The position numbers and the translations under genes are program-made. A stretch of 64,000 nt of DNA from Poecilobothrus nobilitatus. Lineage: Eukaryota > Arthropoda > Insecta > Diptera > Dolichopodidae. Positions 1-12,026 of this stretch are shown one piece after another (position 1 is the stretch's first letter; each line of letters opens with the position of its first letter). The notes beneath the pieces are model-generated. The model was given only the letters and a program-made list of their open reading frames with translations. It made no database searches and had not been told where the DNA came from. The stretch is from assembly GCA_947095535.1 (NCBI GenBank), contig OX352774.1:223312965-223376964 (forward strand). The letters are read 5' to 3'.

Positions 1-1885
1 GAATAGCGATGCAAAATGTGCTGAATATATTTTGAAGCAAAATGTATTCGAAATTATATTCGTGTGAGTGATATTTTATATTATAAGTTATGTGTTAATA
101 TTATATACGGGAATATTTGCAAATAGAAAATTTATTTTCAAAGGTAAACAAAAAATAATTTTATATAAATCACCCACAATTTAGTCCATTTTTTTTCCTG
201 CGAAATTTATAAGCCTCACGCTTTATTTAAGCTAAGAAAACTAGAAATTTTTTTAAAGCACTAGAATAATTTTATAGCACTGCAGATAAGTGAACGCACA
301 CAATGGTAATAGGCCCATAAACCCAAGAAATAAATCAAGTTTTTGTTTAGCATTTTGATTGGTAAGAAGTTTTGTTTTTGGTATAAATATTTTTTAATAG
401 GGGTCAATACAATATTGTTAATAAGACAATAAGCATAAGTATTAAATAAAGAAGAGAGTTTGTTTCGCGATTTTTGAAAACTAAGCGTAGAACAACGATA
501 AGTACGCCAGGACGACTCAATCAAAAGTAATTCGCAATGGTTTAGTGAAATGGCAACATTATTAAAATATATAAATTAAACATTATCTACATATAAATAT
601 ATTTTCATGTAGACCGTGTTAATGGCCTTCACTCATGCTGATAAAGACTAGAAACTTCAGTAATAACAGTAAAGGTAATAACAATTTAACAATTCCCAGT
701 AATTAACAATTTAATTCATTCTTGCAAATAAAATAAGAGAAATACAACTCACAAGCAGAAAATAACATATATATACAATAAACATAACAATTTACGATCA
801 CTCTTTCTAGACTTTTTATTGCTTACCATACTAATTTTAAAGTTTAACAAGAGTTGAAAGAGCTTGGATAGGCTTGGACATTTCCACGCTTTTCTATTTT
901 GCGTCCAATGTACTACCGTTTTGTCTATGTGGATTTGTAAATTGTTAGCTCACCGATTGAGCGAGCGTTCCTGAATCTTCTACCATATACTCTTCCTACG
1001 AGGATCAATTTTTCCCGTCTGGAAATTGATTCAATTCAACTCAAATTTATTCAGTTAGTATATTCTAAGTACTCTTAGTTAAACCGACAGCTTATTCGGT
1101 TTTCTGCGATATTGTTCACGTTTGAGTGAAAGGAAATTTAAAAAAATGACAAACCATTAGTCTTTGTCAGTTTTCGATTTATTTCCTCAGATCATCTATG
1201 TATATAAGAAAATTGAACCTATTGACCACATTGTATCACGCTGCTTACATTATGTTTGCTGATTATTTTGTGGTATTTTTTCCACATTACTTACGATTAG
1301 TTACGAGGTATACTGAATGGTTACTCTTGTTATTTTGTCGTATTTTGTAGTTTATAATTTGACTTTCATTTAGAATTTCCTTTCTGGTACCGTTCCCTGA
1401 CAAGAAGTTACTTTATTATTTGACCTTTTCTTATGAACAAACTTTCATTGTTCTATGAATGTTCAATGTTCTTCAAAGTAGGAATAAGCGATTGATTGAA
1501 ATTATTAATTTTTTAGTTCTTTATTAAATTGTACAATTGATTTCCTTAAAACACTAGTTATACGTTTTATTAAAACAACCAGTGTTTTTGAAGTGCAGCG
1601 TCAATATATCTTAAGAGAAATTACCTGATTTTGACTTGAAATCACTTCTTGTTACTTAAATCCATATTTTCTGTATTCAATTTTACAATTATTTATTTTA
1701 AATGCTTGAAGAGTAAGGCACCAAATTCCTGTAGTTTTAATTTTCGTAAAATTATTTTTTTTTTACGATAGACGGTGGAAAACATCGAAAGTCAGTCAAA
1801 GTAACTGCTCGAAGTTCCTCTGGATAGTGATGGACTTCAAGCAGTCAAAACCACCCCCTTAAAAACAAACTTTAGGATGGGTTCA
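1..1885. other. No gene recognised
   Basis: AT-rich DNA. 840-1060 is less AT-biased (CTCACCGATTGAGCGAGCGT) and may be old mobile-element sequence, but no protein family was recognised on either strand. Confidence 0.4.
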
Positions 1886-2125
1886 TTAATACATAGTGAT
1901 ATTAGTACAGTTTGGTTTTTGGGAAAAGGATGACGCAAAGATCACTTGAGAAATTGGGTTTGGAATAATTAGGATTATAAAGAAAGAAAGAAAGATAAAA
2001 TTTGGAGAGTTAATTTGAAGCAGGATGTTAATGTTCTTCTTAAATTTCATTATATCGTACACATATGAATTTCCAACTTTTGGGAACACATGTGCAGGCA
2101 GAAGGTTCCATAAACGGGAAAACAA
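1886..2125 (-). mobile_element. LINE remnant (C-terminal end of a reverse transcriptase ORF)
   Basis: Minus-strand frame with RLWNLLPAHVFPK followed by KFKKNINILL. This matches the C-terminus common in CR1/Jockey-type LINE proteins (LWN-LP then FK). The upstream RT domain is not visible, so this is a 5'-truncated remnant. Confidence 0.45.
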
Positions 2126-2955
2126 TAAGAGACATAAAGGTTTTACAGATAATTTTTAATTCCCTAACTTCACGGCTATAGTAATTACAATGTATTCAAA
2201 ATTATTTAGGCGAATATAAAAGTATTTCGAAAGTAGTGATTGAATTCAGCCACTAGAGAACAATTTTTTTAGGATTTGCCTAATATCACTTCTCCGTAAT
2301 CTATATTATCCTCTCACAATATCAACTTAGACTAAAATTAAATAACTTATATGCATTAAAATAAGACGTTAGGCTTCTGTTAGTGTTAGTGGGAAGTATA
2401 AGAGGTGACTACAAAAATAATATGTAAAAATAATTCTTCTGCAAAAGATAAATAGGTGGAGCACAAACATTTTAAAAGTATTTGTGTTTCATAATCTTGT
2501 ATAATAGATACTGTAAAGTGATCAACTGATTAGGAAAAATAACAATTTAAGAAACTGAAGCTTATTCTAATATCTAAGAATAAAGGTTTCATCATTACCT
2601 AAATGAATAAATTCTAAAAAAAAATTTAAAATGGGGCATATATAAGGCGCCAAAACATGAACTAAACATAATAAAATATAATTTAAATTTTATCAACTAG
2701 TATGTTTAAAAACATTTATATTTTAGCATATTTTTATTTACATGAACTTAAAAAGAGCATTTTAATTAAAAGTGAAACATAGTCCTGGTTAATAGTATAT
2801 TGTTAGATCCTCATCAAAAAATATATTATTACCTTACAAATTCTTCTTCGGCGTGCTTAGGCTAAAATTTAAAAAAATAATGAATAGATTAATTATTTGT
2901 ATATGTGCCTATACATATATTACAATTTTATTTTGCTAAATTCATACACGCATAC

Positions 2956-3284
2956 CTTGTGTTTTATAAAAGCTTCAAAATTTAGATATAGAACGTAGAA
3001 TGCACAATATAACATAAAATAAAGTGCAACGTACCATGCTTTTTGACCAAAATAAACATAGTTAAAACGCCTTGCAGCAAATAAATTCTTTGACTGCCTT
3101 TGCGAAGAATAACTTTTTAAACTTAGTTTTTCATTGTCTAATAGATTATTAGAAATTTCTGCAACTCTTTTCTCTCGATCTTTGTTTAAAATTGTTCTTG
3201 ATTGTCCACATTTCGTTCTTATAAACTTATTAGTATATTGAATTCCGCAATTGTTTTGTGTACCAAAATTTAGCATAACCATTT
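2956..3284 (-). CDS. Orphan coding exon of an unrecognised membrane protein
   Basis: 329 nt on the minus strand, bounded by acceptor TTTTAATAG and donor CACAAG/GTATGC. It is open for 109 whole codons from an ATG two bases after the acceptor. A polar basic region (KCGQSRTILNKDREKRVAEI) leads to a hydrophobic segment (KAWYVALYFMLYCAFYVLYL), likely one membrane span, and ends at AFIKHK. Base composition is less AT-skewed than the surroundings. The ATG could be a start or an internal Met; the frame is open back through the acceptor. No partner exon was found, so the rest of the gene may lie outside the window or be hidden in AT-rich DNA. Family not recognised. Confidence 0.45.
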
Positions 3285-6200
3285 CTATTAAAATAAGAAA
3301 AAATAATTTAATTATATATATTATTTTATAAGATAAGAGAACAAAAAATTGAGCTTTTAATGTTTAATTTTTATATATTTTTTTTAATCTATAACTCAAA
3401 CTTATAATTTTTAAAATTTTTTGATGTTTGAGTTTTAGACATCACATAACTCAAGTGAATATTCCATTGGTTAAGATATGGAGCTAAAATTCCTAAAATA
3501 TATTTTATGTTATGATACTTCAGTTGTGGAATTTTCTACTATACACAATTCCAGTAATTTTTTAGAGTTTGGGGACTAATTTTGTCTGCCTTTTCTTAGA
3601 TTGCGCTTTTTGCTGCTGAGGTTATGGATACTTTTAGTAGTATAAGTTAAATAGCACTATAATTTTTTGTTTTCAGATATGACTATCTGTAATACTATAT
3701 ATACGTTGCACTCAATACAAAATTTCGTACACTAAATTTTTTAGAACTACATTTTGATAGAGATTAGAACAATCTTGTGGATAAATAAAAACGACAAAAA
3801 TTAATTGATCAGAAAACTCAAATTATAAGAGAAACAAAAATTTTGAATTAACAGTAAACTTTGAACAAAATAGGGATGTCACCTGATATCACTAAAAATA
3901 AGCTGCTAAAATATAAATAAATGAATTATTTTTGAAATTATAAAAATGATATAATAGATGCTAACCATAAATTAAAAAAATACAACATTTAAAAAAACAA
4001 GGAAAAAATTAAATGGTAATAACAGATGTATATTTTATTATATAAATAATAAAATATATTCTAATTAAAAATCTGAAAAAAAAGACAATAAAAGAAGTTA
4101 AACGCTTACTTAAATAATAATAACACAGAAAACTAAAATACAATAATAAATACAAAATAACTTAGTATATGTATTATAAAAGTATACAAAAAAATTTTTT
4201 TTTTTAACGCATTTCTCTGCCACATAAATGTGGACAAGAAATTACACAGCCTTTTCTGTTCAGGCGTGGCTGTAAATGCCGTAAGGGGGAATAACTCTTA
4301 CGACGTGTGTGGGATTTGAAGTCACACTCTCTCGGTGTTTACAGCGTTACATTTTATACGCTCTTGCATCTTACCCACTAGACCACCGAGGCCCCAAAGT
4401 ATACACAAATATACAATTTATTAGGTATTATGACGTTTTGTCAGATTTGAAAAAAACAAATGGAAAAAATTCACTGTTGGTAAAATGTTAACTGTAAAAA
4501 TCGTAGTTTTTATACATATGTACGTACTATATGTAAGTATATGCAAAGAAATAATGTTTTTAGTTGGAAAAATTAGTTTAATAAAAAAATTTTTTAACAA
4601 TATTGTTAACAAACATTATTATATTTTCATAATTTTAATAAATTAAATCATTTTATATAATATGACATATATTCTGTATTGCAAAGTTTTTTGATAGCTG
4701 TAACATAAAACAATATTTTCCAACTTTTTTTTTTTTGCATATACCTTTGTTAACTTATACATACAGTGGAATTTATTTCCAAACATTTTGTGTCAAGTTT
4801 CATTGCAATGAATTCCATTTTAATTTTCTAACTGAAATAAATCCAGTATTATTTGTATAAATTAATAACTCAGTTTAACACAAACCATCAAAGGGAAAAG
4901 ATCACTTTTTTTTATAAAAAAAAAAAGAAATAGAATTTTCGTCATCCATACAGTTCAGAAAACTTCACTTTATATACGATAAAAAGTTGTTTAATTAAAG
5001 TTATCTTAAAAAAACTATGTATTTTATTCTATATATATAAAATATTTATGTTTGATTCGGTTTTTTTTTTTTCTATAGAATTTTTTCTGGTTTTTTTTTT
5101 TTAAAGTGCATATTAAATTACATTCACTTTTCAATAAGATCTTTAATATCTATAATTGCGATCTATATGAATAATACTCGTATAATAAATAATCTAGGTA
5201 TTTCTAATTTGGAATAATTGCTTGCCGAAAATTTTATTTATTACATAATAGTTGTGTTATTTTATTACATTATTTACATATAATTTGTTTTTGTTTTTTT
5301 TTTTGTGTTATTTTATTTATTAATATTTAGGCATTTATATTATTTATTTAGATAATTAATACTTATTGTAAAATATATATTTACTGCAATGCGAAATTTG
5401 AATAATTATCCATAGTATTAACAAAAATTTAATAAATTGTTTATAAAAAAACATGCTAATAACCGTATTTTATCTTCAAACATAACACTTCAACTTTAAT
5501 GAGACTTCTGAATTACATAGACAGAATAGAAACATTTAACATACATAATAATAATATTGAAAAATATATATTGATTTGAAGAACAAAACTTAATTAAATT
5601 AACACAATTTTAATAGAGGAATTAAAAATTCTTTAACTGCTTTAATTATTTAAAAAAAAAGTTCTTAAATTTATCAAAACAAATTTTGCTTCAAAGGAGA
5701 TCGAATTTAAATTAATTTTTTTATAAAAGCATACATTTATTTTTATGTTCGTCTTTTTTTTTTTTTATTACTAAAATTCAAAAGTATAAACATTAAGTTT
5801 ATATATTTAAAAAATGTGTGTGTTACCACAATAATAATTGAATTAAATTTCTATTTGTTGTGGCATTCCTAAATGATTTCATCCAAGCTCAAGTTCAGGT
5901 TGTTTTAAAGCATACACTTTTAATTTTAATCTTTTTCCTTCTTTTGATTTATCTTTATTTTTCAGAAAAACTTCTTTGAGTCAAAAACACTATTGGAAAA
6001 CAAGTAAAACTCTTCTCTTTACTGTTTCATATATTTCTCAACTATTTAAAAAATTTCTTTAGGAACTTTGATCGGTAGATCAAGGAATATGTGGTTTCGC
6101 ATAGCCTGAAAAATATGTGCTTTCAGTTGGTAATTCTCTGGCAGGTTTCAATTATTGCTTGTTTAATATAAATTTCCAGATAAAACTAATCTCCAATCAG

Positions 6201-6465
6201 TTGACATCTCCTAAGAATTAGTATAAGTTACTTCAGAAAAATCTTTTGGTCTTATTTTTATCCGCGTTTAAGAGCTATTAGGGATCAAAAACTGAAAATT
6301 CGCCATTTTTAAACATTTGTAACTTGTCATAAGTATAAGACATAAAAATTTAAAACTCCAATAGCCTAGACTGACTTTTAAACTTGATTATATATTCAAA
6401 CTTTGTTACATTCACTGACATTTATTTGGTAACATGAGGGATTTGCTTTCAATTAATAAACTTGG
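3285..6465. other. AT-rich DNA apart from one SINE
   Basis: Apart from the SINE at 4189-4395, only homopolymer-rich, stop-rich sequence was seen. No further exon with both splice signals and a varied reading frame was found. Confidence 0.4.
4189..4395 (-). mobile_element. tRNA-derived SINE, full-length copy with target duplication
   Basis: Read on the minus strand it begins GGGGCCTCGGTGGTCTAG, with a tRNA A-box (TGGTCTAGTGG) and a worn B-box (CTTCAAATCCC in place of GTTCGAATCCC). A tRNA-unrelated body follows (TTATTCCCCCTTACG, CCACATTTATGTGGCAG) and the copy ends GAAATGCGTT plus an A-tail. A perfect 10-bp duplication, AAAGTATACA, flanks it at 4179-4188 and 4396-4405, marking a target-primed insertion. 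Confidence 0.88.
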
Positions 6466-6545
6466 AAGCTGGGTAGGATATGAACCTGCACTTTCTCGAT
6501 TAACAAGCCACGTTCTTAACCACTACACCACTCCACCGAGACGCC
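6466..6545 (-). mobile_element. Diverged tRNA-like SINE head
   Basis: On the minus strand it reads GGCGTCTCGGTGGAGTGGTG, with A-box TGGTGTAGTGGTTAAG and B-box GGTTCATATCC 38 bases on. The CTCGGTGG start is shared with the main SINE, but the middle differs and the SINE body is not seen. It lacks a clean acceptor stem, so it is a SINE head or relic, not a working tRNA gene. Confidence 0.5.
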
Positions 6546-6906
6546 AATCAGATTATACTTTAGTGGATATTAAGTATTTTTATATTAGTTCTGTATAATT
6601 AGGAAATATTTATAAGATTATTCATTTTCTATTCATTTTTAAAAAAAATTTTATCATTTTTTATTTTATCAATTTTTGTTTTATTAATTCCAATAATACA
6701 AATTTTCTACATAATTTTGATCAATTTTTAAAAGGTGAGTTTTACAGTAAATTATAAGGTAATTCAGTTTCCAGTATTTTTACTAATTTTTTAAAATAGG
6801 TAATGCATAAAATAATTACATTTTGTTAATTTTTGAGAGTAAAAAAAAATGTTTAATATTTTCATCTATTACTTAAATAATAGTAATATTAATAATTATA
6901 GCATAT

Positions 6907-7072
6907 GCCGCCTCGGTAATCTAGTGCGTAAGAGCACATGAAATACGCTATAAACACCGAAGGAGTGTGGGTTCGAATCCAACACATGTGGTAAAAATAA
7001 TTCTCTCTTACGACATTTACGACACCTGGAAAAGAAAGGCTCTGTAATTTCCTTGTCACATTTATGTGTACA
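6907..7072 (+). mobile_element. tRNA-derived SINE copy
   Basis: Same family as the copy at 4189. It has a TCGGTAATCTAGTGCGTAAG head, an intact B-box GGTTCGAATCC, and a body ending CATTTATGTG. Flanking 12-mers at 6895-6906 and 7073-7084 match at 10 of 12 positions and look like an aged target duplication. The A-tail is lost. Confidence 0.82.
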
Positions 7073-7837
7073 ATTGTACCATATCAAAACAATCCAATAA
7101 TACTTTTGTTTTCACAAATTTTTCGATATACGCTTATTAAAACACACAATTTTTCAATTTCAATGATCTGATCACTTCACAGTGTTTAATTCGTCCGCCT
7201 TTCAGTCGGTCGTCATTATTTATCTTATATACCGTCAAATAATAATAGTTTTTTTGAACACATACTAACAGCACCGAAAACAGGCTTCAAAATTTAAAAA
7301 TAAAAATGATAATCATAATTTAGGTTAACGATGTTTTTTTTTTTTATAATTTAATATTTTCAAAATAAGTTTGTTGGTATATTATGTATGTATATGAAAT
7401 GGTGTATATTTATTTATATAATTTAAATTTCTATACTTTAAATTCTAAATTTTATTTTTTTAATAAATTTTTAAAATTAATATTTATAATTTTATTATTT
7501 TTTATTATAATAAGTTTCTTTTTGGTATAATTTTAAATAATTTTTATTTTTATTAAAATTTTAATATTTTTTGTTTAATATATTATAAAACAAATTCTAT
7601 ACAAATAATTTCTTCATATCAAAACTTTTATTACAATAAATGTAAAAAGAAGCAGGATTTTAATTTTGATTTTTTAATAAATAATTTTATTAATGGCTGC
7701 ATTCTTTGGACCTTGTTTTCTCACTTCGCTAAGAAATTTTCATAGTATTTTCCACTGTTAAATAAATAATAAATATATAAATATTTATTAATAAATAATA
7801 ATACTATATTTGTCAATAATAATACTATAATAAATGC

Positions 7838-8150
7838 TTTTAAATATTTTGGTTCAATTATAACATCGAGCGGAAAAATAGATGATAATGTTACAAGTCG
7901 TGTTAATGCTGGCAGGCTAAAGTGGAGATCGTTAACAAGAGTTCTATGTGACAGAAATTTTCCTATTAAACTGAAGGGAAAAACCTGGGAGACCATCAGC
8001 AATATGGCTCGGAATAGTCAACAAAGATATAACGAAAGTAGGATTGCACGCTACGACAACCCAAGACAAATGTTCTTAGCGCATCAGATCAAAGTTCTCC
8101 TTGGACTCTATATAAGGGAAATGGTAATGAACAAGAAGATTTATACTAAA
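7838..8150 (+). mobile_element. LINE reverse transcriptase fragment
   Basis: Plus-strand frame FKYFGSIITSSGKIDDNVTS then AGRLKWRSLTRVLCDRNFPI and KLKGK. This is the conserved late-RT region of endonuclease-bearing LINEs (FKYLGS, then WRSLTGVLCDRK, then LKGK). It then runs on as decayed coding sequence (RIARYDNPRQMFLAHQIKVL) before stops. Both ends are lost. Confidence 0.72.
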
Positions 8151-9100
8151 TAATAATATACTAATACCAATAATAATAGCTGCTACAATGTCAGTAGAAT
8201 TGTCTTCAGTTATTATCCAATGCAGGGAGGTGTTACATACTACTGCCTGTTGTAGCTGTTGATGCGGCTATGGTTACTACGTTAGCAATATAGTAATAAT
8301 AATAGATGGTTCATTGTTCTCTTACATTACCCATTTTCAACTCAATGGTTCCGCATCCTTGTCCTATCCTCTCCTATTCCTACTCCCTAGCTAATATACT
8401 GCGTTAGCAGTTAGGGGTTTCATCCCAATATATTTGCTATAGAGTGAGGTGGGGTTAGTCAGTAAGAATCTGGCACTATCATGGGGAAAATTGTTGGTAT
8501 CTTTGAAAGATTCGCACTTCCCTTAGGAAAAATAAATCAAATATATGTATACTTTGTTGTTTTCCCTTTTCTTTTGTTTATTAATAGAATTATTATTATT
8601 TTTAGAATTATTGTCTTTATTTTTTTTCTACAGTAATTTTTATATGTTTTTATTTATTGTAATTATATTATTTAAATCATCAAATTTTTCGTTTATTTAT
8701 AAGTTTGACAAAACTATTATTTAGACAAAATTTATAAAATAAGTTACACTATTTTGAGTATTTTAATATTATAACTTAAGATACAAATTACTTGTGCTAT
8801 GTATTTGATTTATGTATTTTTGATTTTACATACAAAATTTTTTACATGTATTTTAAAAAATTTAATGTCTTATTAAATAATGACCAACTAACATAAGATT
8901 ATATATTGAGTTTTTAAATGTCTTTCAAACTTTAAAAATGTTAATACATATAGTTAATATTTTTAATCTGATTTATAAAACCTAAAAATTATGTACATAA
9001 TTCAAAATGTATTATTTTTATTAGATCTGATATACATAAAGACCTGAACAAATATTTTCAAAAGTTTTAAATCATATTATTATGCATGTACGACGTCTTA
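8151..9100. other. Probable old repeat, then AT-rich DNA
   Basis: 8190-8510 is markedly less AT-rich (CTATCCTCTCCTATTCCTAC; GAGTGAGGTGGGGTTAGTCA) and may be the 3' part of the LINE fragment at 7838 or another element. 8520-9100 is plain AT-rich sequence. Confidence 0.35.
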
Positions 9101-9909
9101 AAAGGCATAACCTAACTTCCACGGTCATAAATTGCATGGAGCTTGTATCCTCTTAAATGGACTAAAGTTCCATTAAAACAGAGACAAAAATTCCATGGAA
9201 CTTATGATCAATTTGCTATGAGACATATAAGTTTCACTGAAATTATGAGCATTTTGTTTGAGTCTTAATGAATGAGCATTTTGTTTGAGTTCCATCGAAC
9301 GAAAAAAATATTAAATTTAATTTTTGTAAAGTTTCTGGAAAAGAGGAAATATATATATATTTATATATTATTTATATATATATATTATATGTATATATAT
9401 ATATTATATGGATATATATATATTATATGTATGTGGGTGTATGTTACTTTACCGAAAAAATATCTTGAATTTAAATTTTGCAGAAATAAATGCCGAATGC
9501 TACAAAATCAAAATTCCATATTTTTATATATCCATATATGCGAGATTCCGATGTAGGGAATGATTTTAGAGTTGAATTCTGAAAAAAGAGTATAACTCTG
9601 ATTTTACAACCAACTCTAAAATCCTTTTTAATTATTTTGCTTTATATATACATATTAGAAAAATAGAATTTTGCACATTTTATTTCAGACATAACTTTCA
9701 ACAACAAAGTGCAGAACTTATATCCATTTTATTTGAGACTATTAGCTTCCAACAGCAAGTGGTCAGAACATCCATGGAACTTGAATTCATTTAGAAATGG
9801 CCATAAATTTAATAGAACTTATGTCCATATAAGAGGAGATTAGTTCCATAAAATTTATGTCCTTATGTCCATGAAAATTTATATCTATGGAAGTTAAGTC
9901 ATCTCCCCT
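9101..9909. mobile_element. Foldback-like repeat with degenerate TTCCATGGAACTTATG units
   Basis: The ends are inverted: AACCTAACTTCCACGGTCAT near 9109 against the reverse complement of ATGGAAGTTAAGTCATCTCC at 9885-9904. Inside both arms, variants of TTCCATGGAACTTATG recur in either orientation. The centre holds a long TA-rich microsatellite (9346-9430) and a copy of the ~88-bp module (about 9540-9680). No coding sequence. Confidence 0.5.
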
Positions 9910-10696
9910 ACTTCTTATATATAAAATTTCTATTTCACAAATTTTTTTGATTGTTACAAAAATATTATTACTAAAACGAAAAACATGTATTAATAGCTAT
10001 ATTATATACGATTATACAACCAGTAGTTATATATATATGTATATATGTATATATAGTAATAAATTCACAGATTATGTACTATATAGTATACAGTATCTAT
10101 ATAAATATGTTTTTCTTTTTGTACTAAAATAAATTGATGTTTGATTTGTTCTAGACTTATTTTGTTAATATTTTCTTGTTACAGTAAAAATGGTATTTAT
10201 ACGATACAATCTAATTAAATAAACACGTATTTGAAATTAGAATTTGACCTACTTTAAATAAAATGAATGAACTTTAGCTGTGTTTAACCAATTAACATCT
10301 AAAATAAATAGGTTTATGTTAGAGGAGTATAGTTTTCAATAAGTAAAGAATTAACATTAGTTCTACTAAATATAAAATAAAAAAAAAATTATATAGAAAA
10401 AATTTCCTAATAGTAATTTCAGATTAAAACTAAATTGAAAAACAAAAAAAAAAAAAAAATTTAGGTAGGGATTAACTTGAAATAAGAATAAACATATTAG
10501 TTATTTTTTGCAAATTATTTTATCAAAAAAATTTTCCTCTGTTTAGTTAAATTGTATATTTTGCTTTCTTGACTTGTTATATATTAATTTAAAATAAAAT
10601 TTAATAAAACCCAATAGAATTTAATAACTAATATTATTTTTTTAAAATAAAAAACAAAGATTTAAAATTAAATGTATTAACAAAAAGTTATTAAAA
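9910..10696. other. 5' flank of the membrane-protein gene
   Basis: AT-rich, with a TATATG microsatellite near 10031-10056. No promoter element can be singled out: TATA-like words are everywhere. The untranslated leader should lie in the last part. Confidence 0.35.
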
Positions 10697-12026
10697 ATGA
10701 ATAAATTTTTTTTTTTTTTTTTTATAATAATTTTAAATGTAATAAAAGGAGAATTCTATAAGAATTCAGTAAAAGACAATATAAGTAGAATTGTAAGAAA
10801 TATTAAACAGCACTCAAATACGGATTATTTAAATCATTTAAAAAATATAGATAATAATAATATAAAATTAAATATAACTAAAAGACTGGTGAATAATTTG
10901 AATTTAACTAAAAATAGTACAATAGATAAAATCTTTAAAGATTTTCAACAAAATCATAATGATTATTTATCAGATAGTAACTATGAAGAAACAAATGTTT
11001 CTGTTATACTTAATTCTGAAGCGGGCCCAATAGAAATTGATGATTTTAAAGGTGGATCATTTAAATATAAAAGTTTAACAACAACAAAAAGACCAGATGA
11101 TTATAGGTAAAAATAATTTTAAATAATAAACATGAAATAAATTTATTGTGAATATCGTTTTAAGATCTGATTATGATGGTTATGATGATTCAAATGAGCT
11201 ATACGATGATTTTCAGCAAAATTCAAATGATGAAAACACTTCAACACTATCTAAAAATTTCGAAAATATTCAAAATATATGGAGTATATTTAATACGTTT
11301 AATACTTTATGGAATTCATATACCAATTTTAAGGATAAAGAGAAAATTAAACGAGAAACGATTAAAAATGTTACAGAGGTAGCAGAAGGACGATATATCA
11401 AAGGAGATCCTCTTAAAGGATATTATGATTTTGTTATTACGGAAGGATCATATAAGTTTTGGGCGGCATTTCAGGTGAAATAATTTTTTTTTTTATTTAT
11501 AATAAAATTTAAATTTTTATGAATTTATCTTTTAAAAATTATCTATTTTAAATTTTATAAAAATATTAGTATAATTTAAATTTTTCAATCAGTTAAACTT
11601 CGTATTTTCGAGAACTTGGAAAATGTCCCTTTAAATAAAGATAAATTAATTAGTTTTTTTATATCTATTATTAAAAATTTTCATTTCATTTACAATGAAA
11701 TTTTTACTTTTTATTTATAGCTTGCTACCGCGGTTTTAATCATATATTCTACATTTGCAGCCATATATTATTCAAAAGTAAATCCACTTGTTGGCGATTA
11801 TGATTACGTTGACTATTTAGGTGGAGGACGTACATTTTCTGACGACGCGGACTTTAATGATATTATTCCGGAGAATGATGATTTGCCAAAATCAAGAGAA
11901 AATTTGTCTGAAGATGGTAATTACTTTTCATCAGTGGCAAGTACTTCCTTAAATTGGTTACCAAAATGGAAATATTCATTAGATTTTATTTTAAATGCTA
12001 TAGATAAATTACCGATTCGCGATTAG
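10697..12026 (+). CDS. Unrecognised single-pass membrane protein, isoform with acidic tail
   Basis: Exons 10697-11106, 11165-11474 and 11721-12026, joined in phase (2, then 0), code 341 residues. The N-terminus (MNKF, a run of Phe, then IIILNVIKGE) is a clear signal peptide. Residues of about 20-235 form a polar region with several possible N-glycosylation sites (NIT, NLT, NVS) and acidic tyrosine-rich patches around DDYRSDYDGYDD. The end of exon 2 and the start of exon 3 form one transmembrane segment (FWAAFQ then LATAVLIIYSTFAAIYY). The tail is acidic (DYDYVDYLGGG, DDADFNDIIPENDD) and ends at TAG. AATAAA follows at 12088. The product would be a type I membrane protein. I do not recognise the family. 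Confidence 0.78.

Noticed and set aside
6466..6545. Possible functional tRNA gene
   Set aside because: The ends do not pair as an acceptor stem and the B-box is imperfect (GGTTCATATCC); the head is shared with a SINE.
6907..7087. Possible tRNA gene or minus-strand protein
   Set aside because: The A- and B-boxes belong to a SINE head followed by the SINE body; no proper acceptor stem, and the overlapping minus-strand frame crosses the SINE.
7721..8002. Minus-strand 93-codon frame
   Set aside because: Antisense to the plus-strand reverse transcriptase fragment with FKYFGS and VLCDRN motifs.
9272..9556. Plus-strand 94-codon frame
   Set aside because: Mostly a TA microsatellite read as Ile and Tyr; low complexity.
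11173..11382. Plus-strand 69-codon frame overlapping the second exon of the membrane-protein gene
   Set aside because: Out of phase with the splice junctions; the exon frame chosen continues properly from exon 1 and into both terminal exons.
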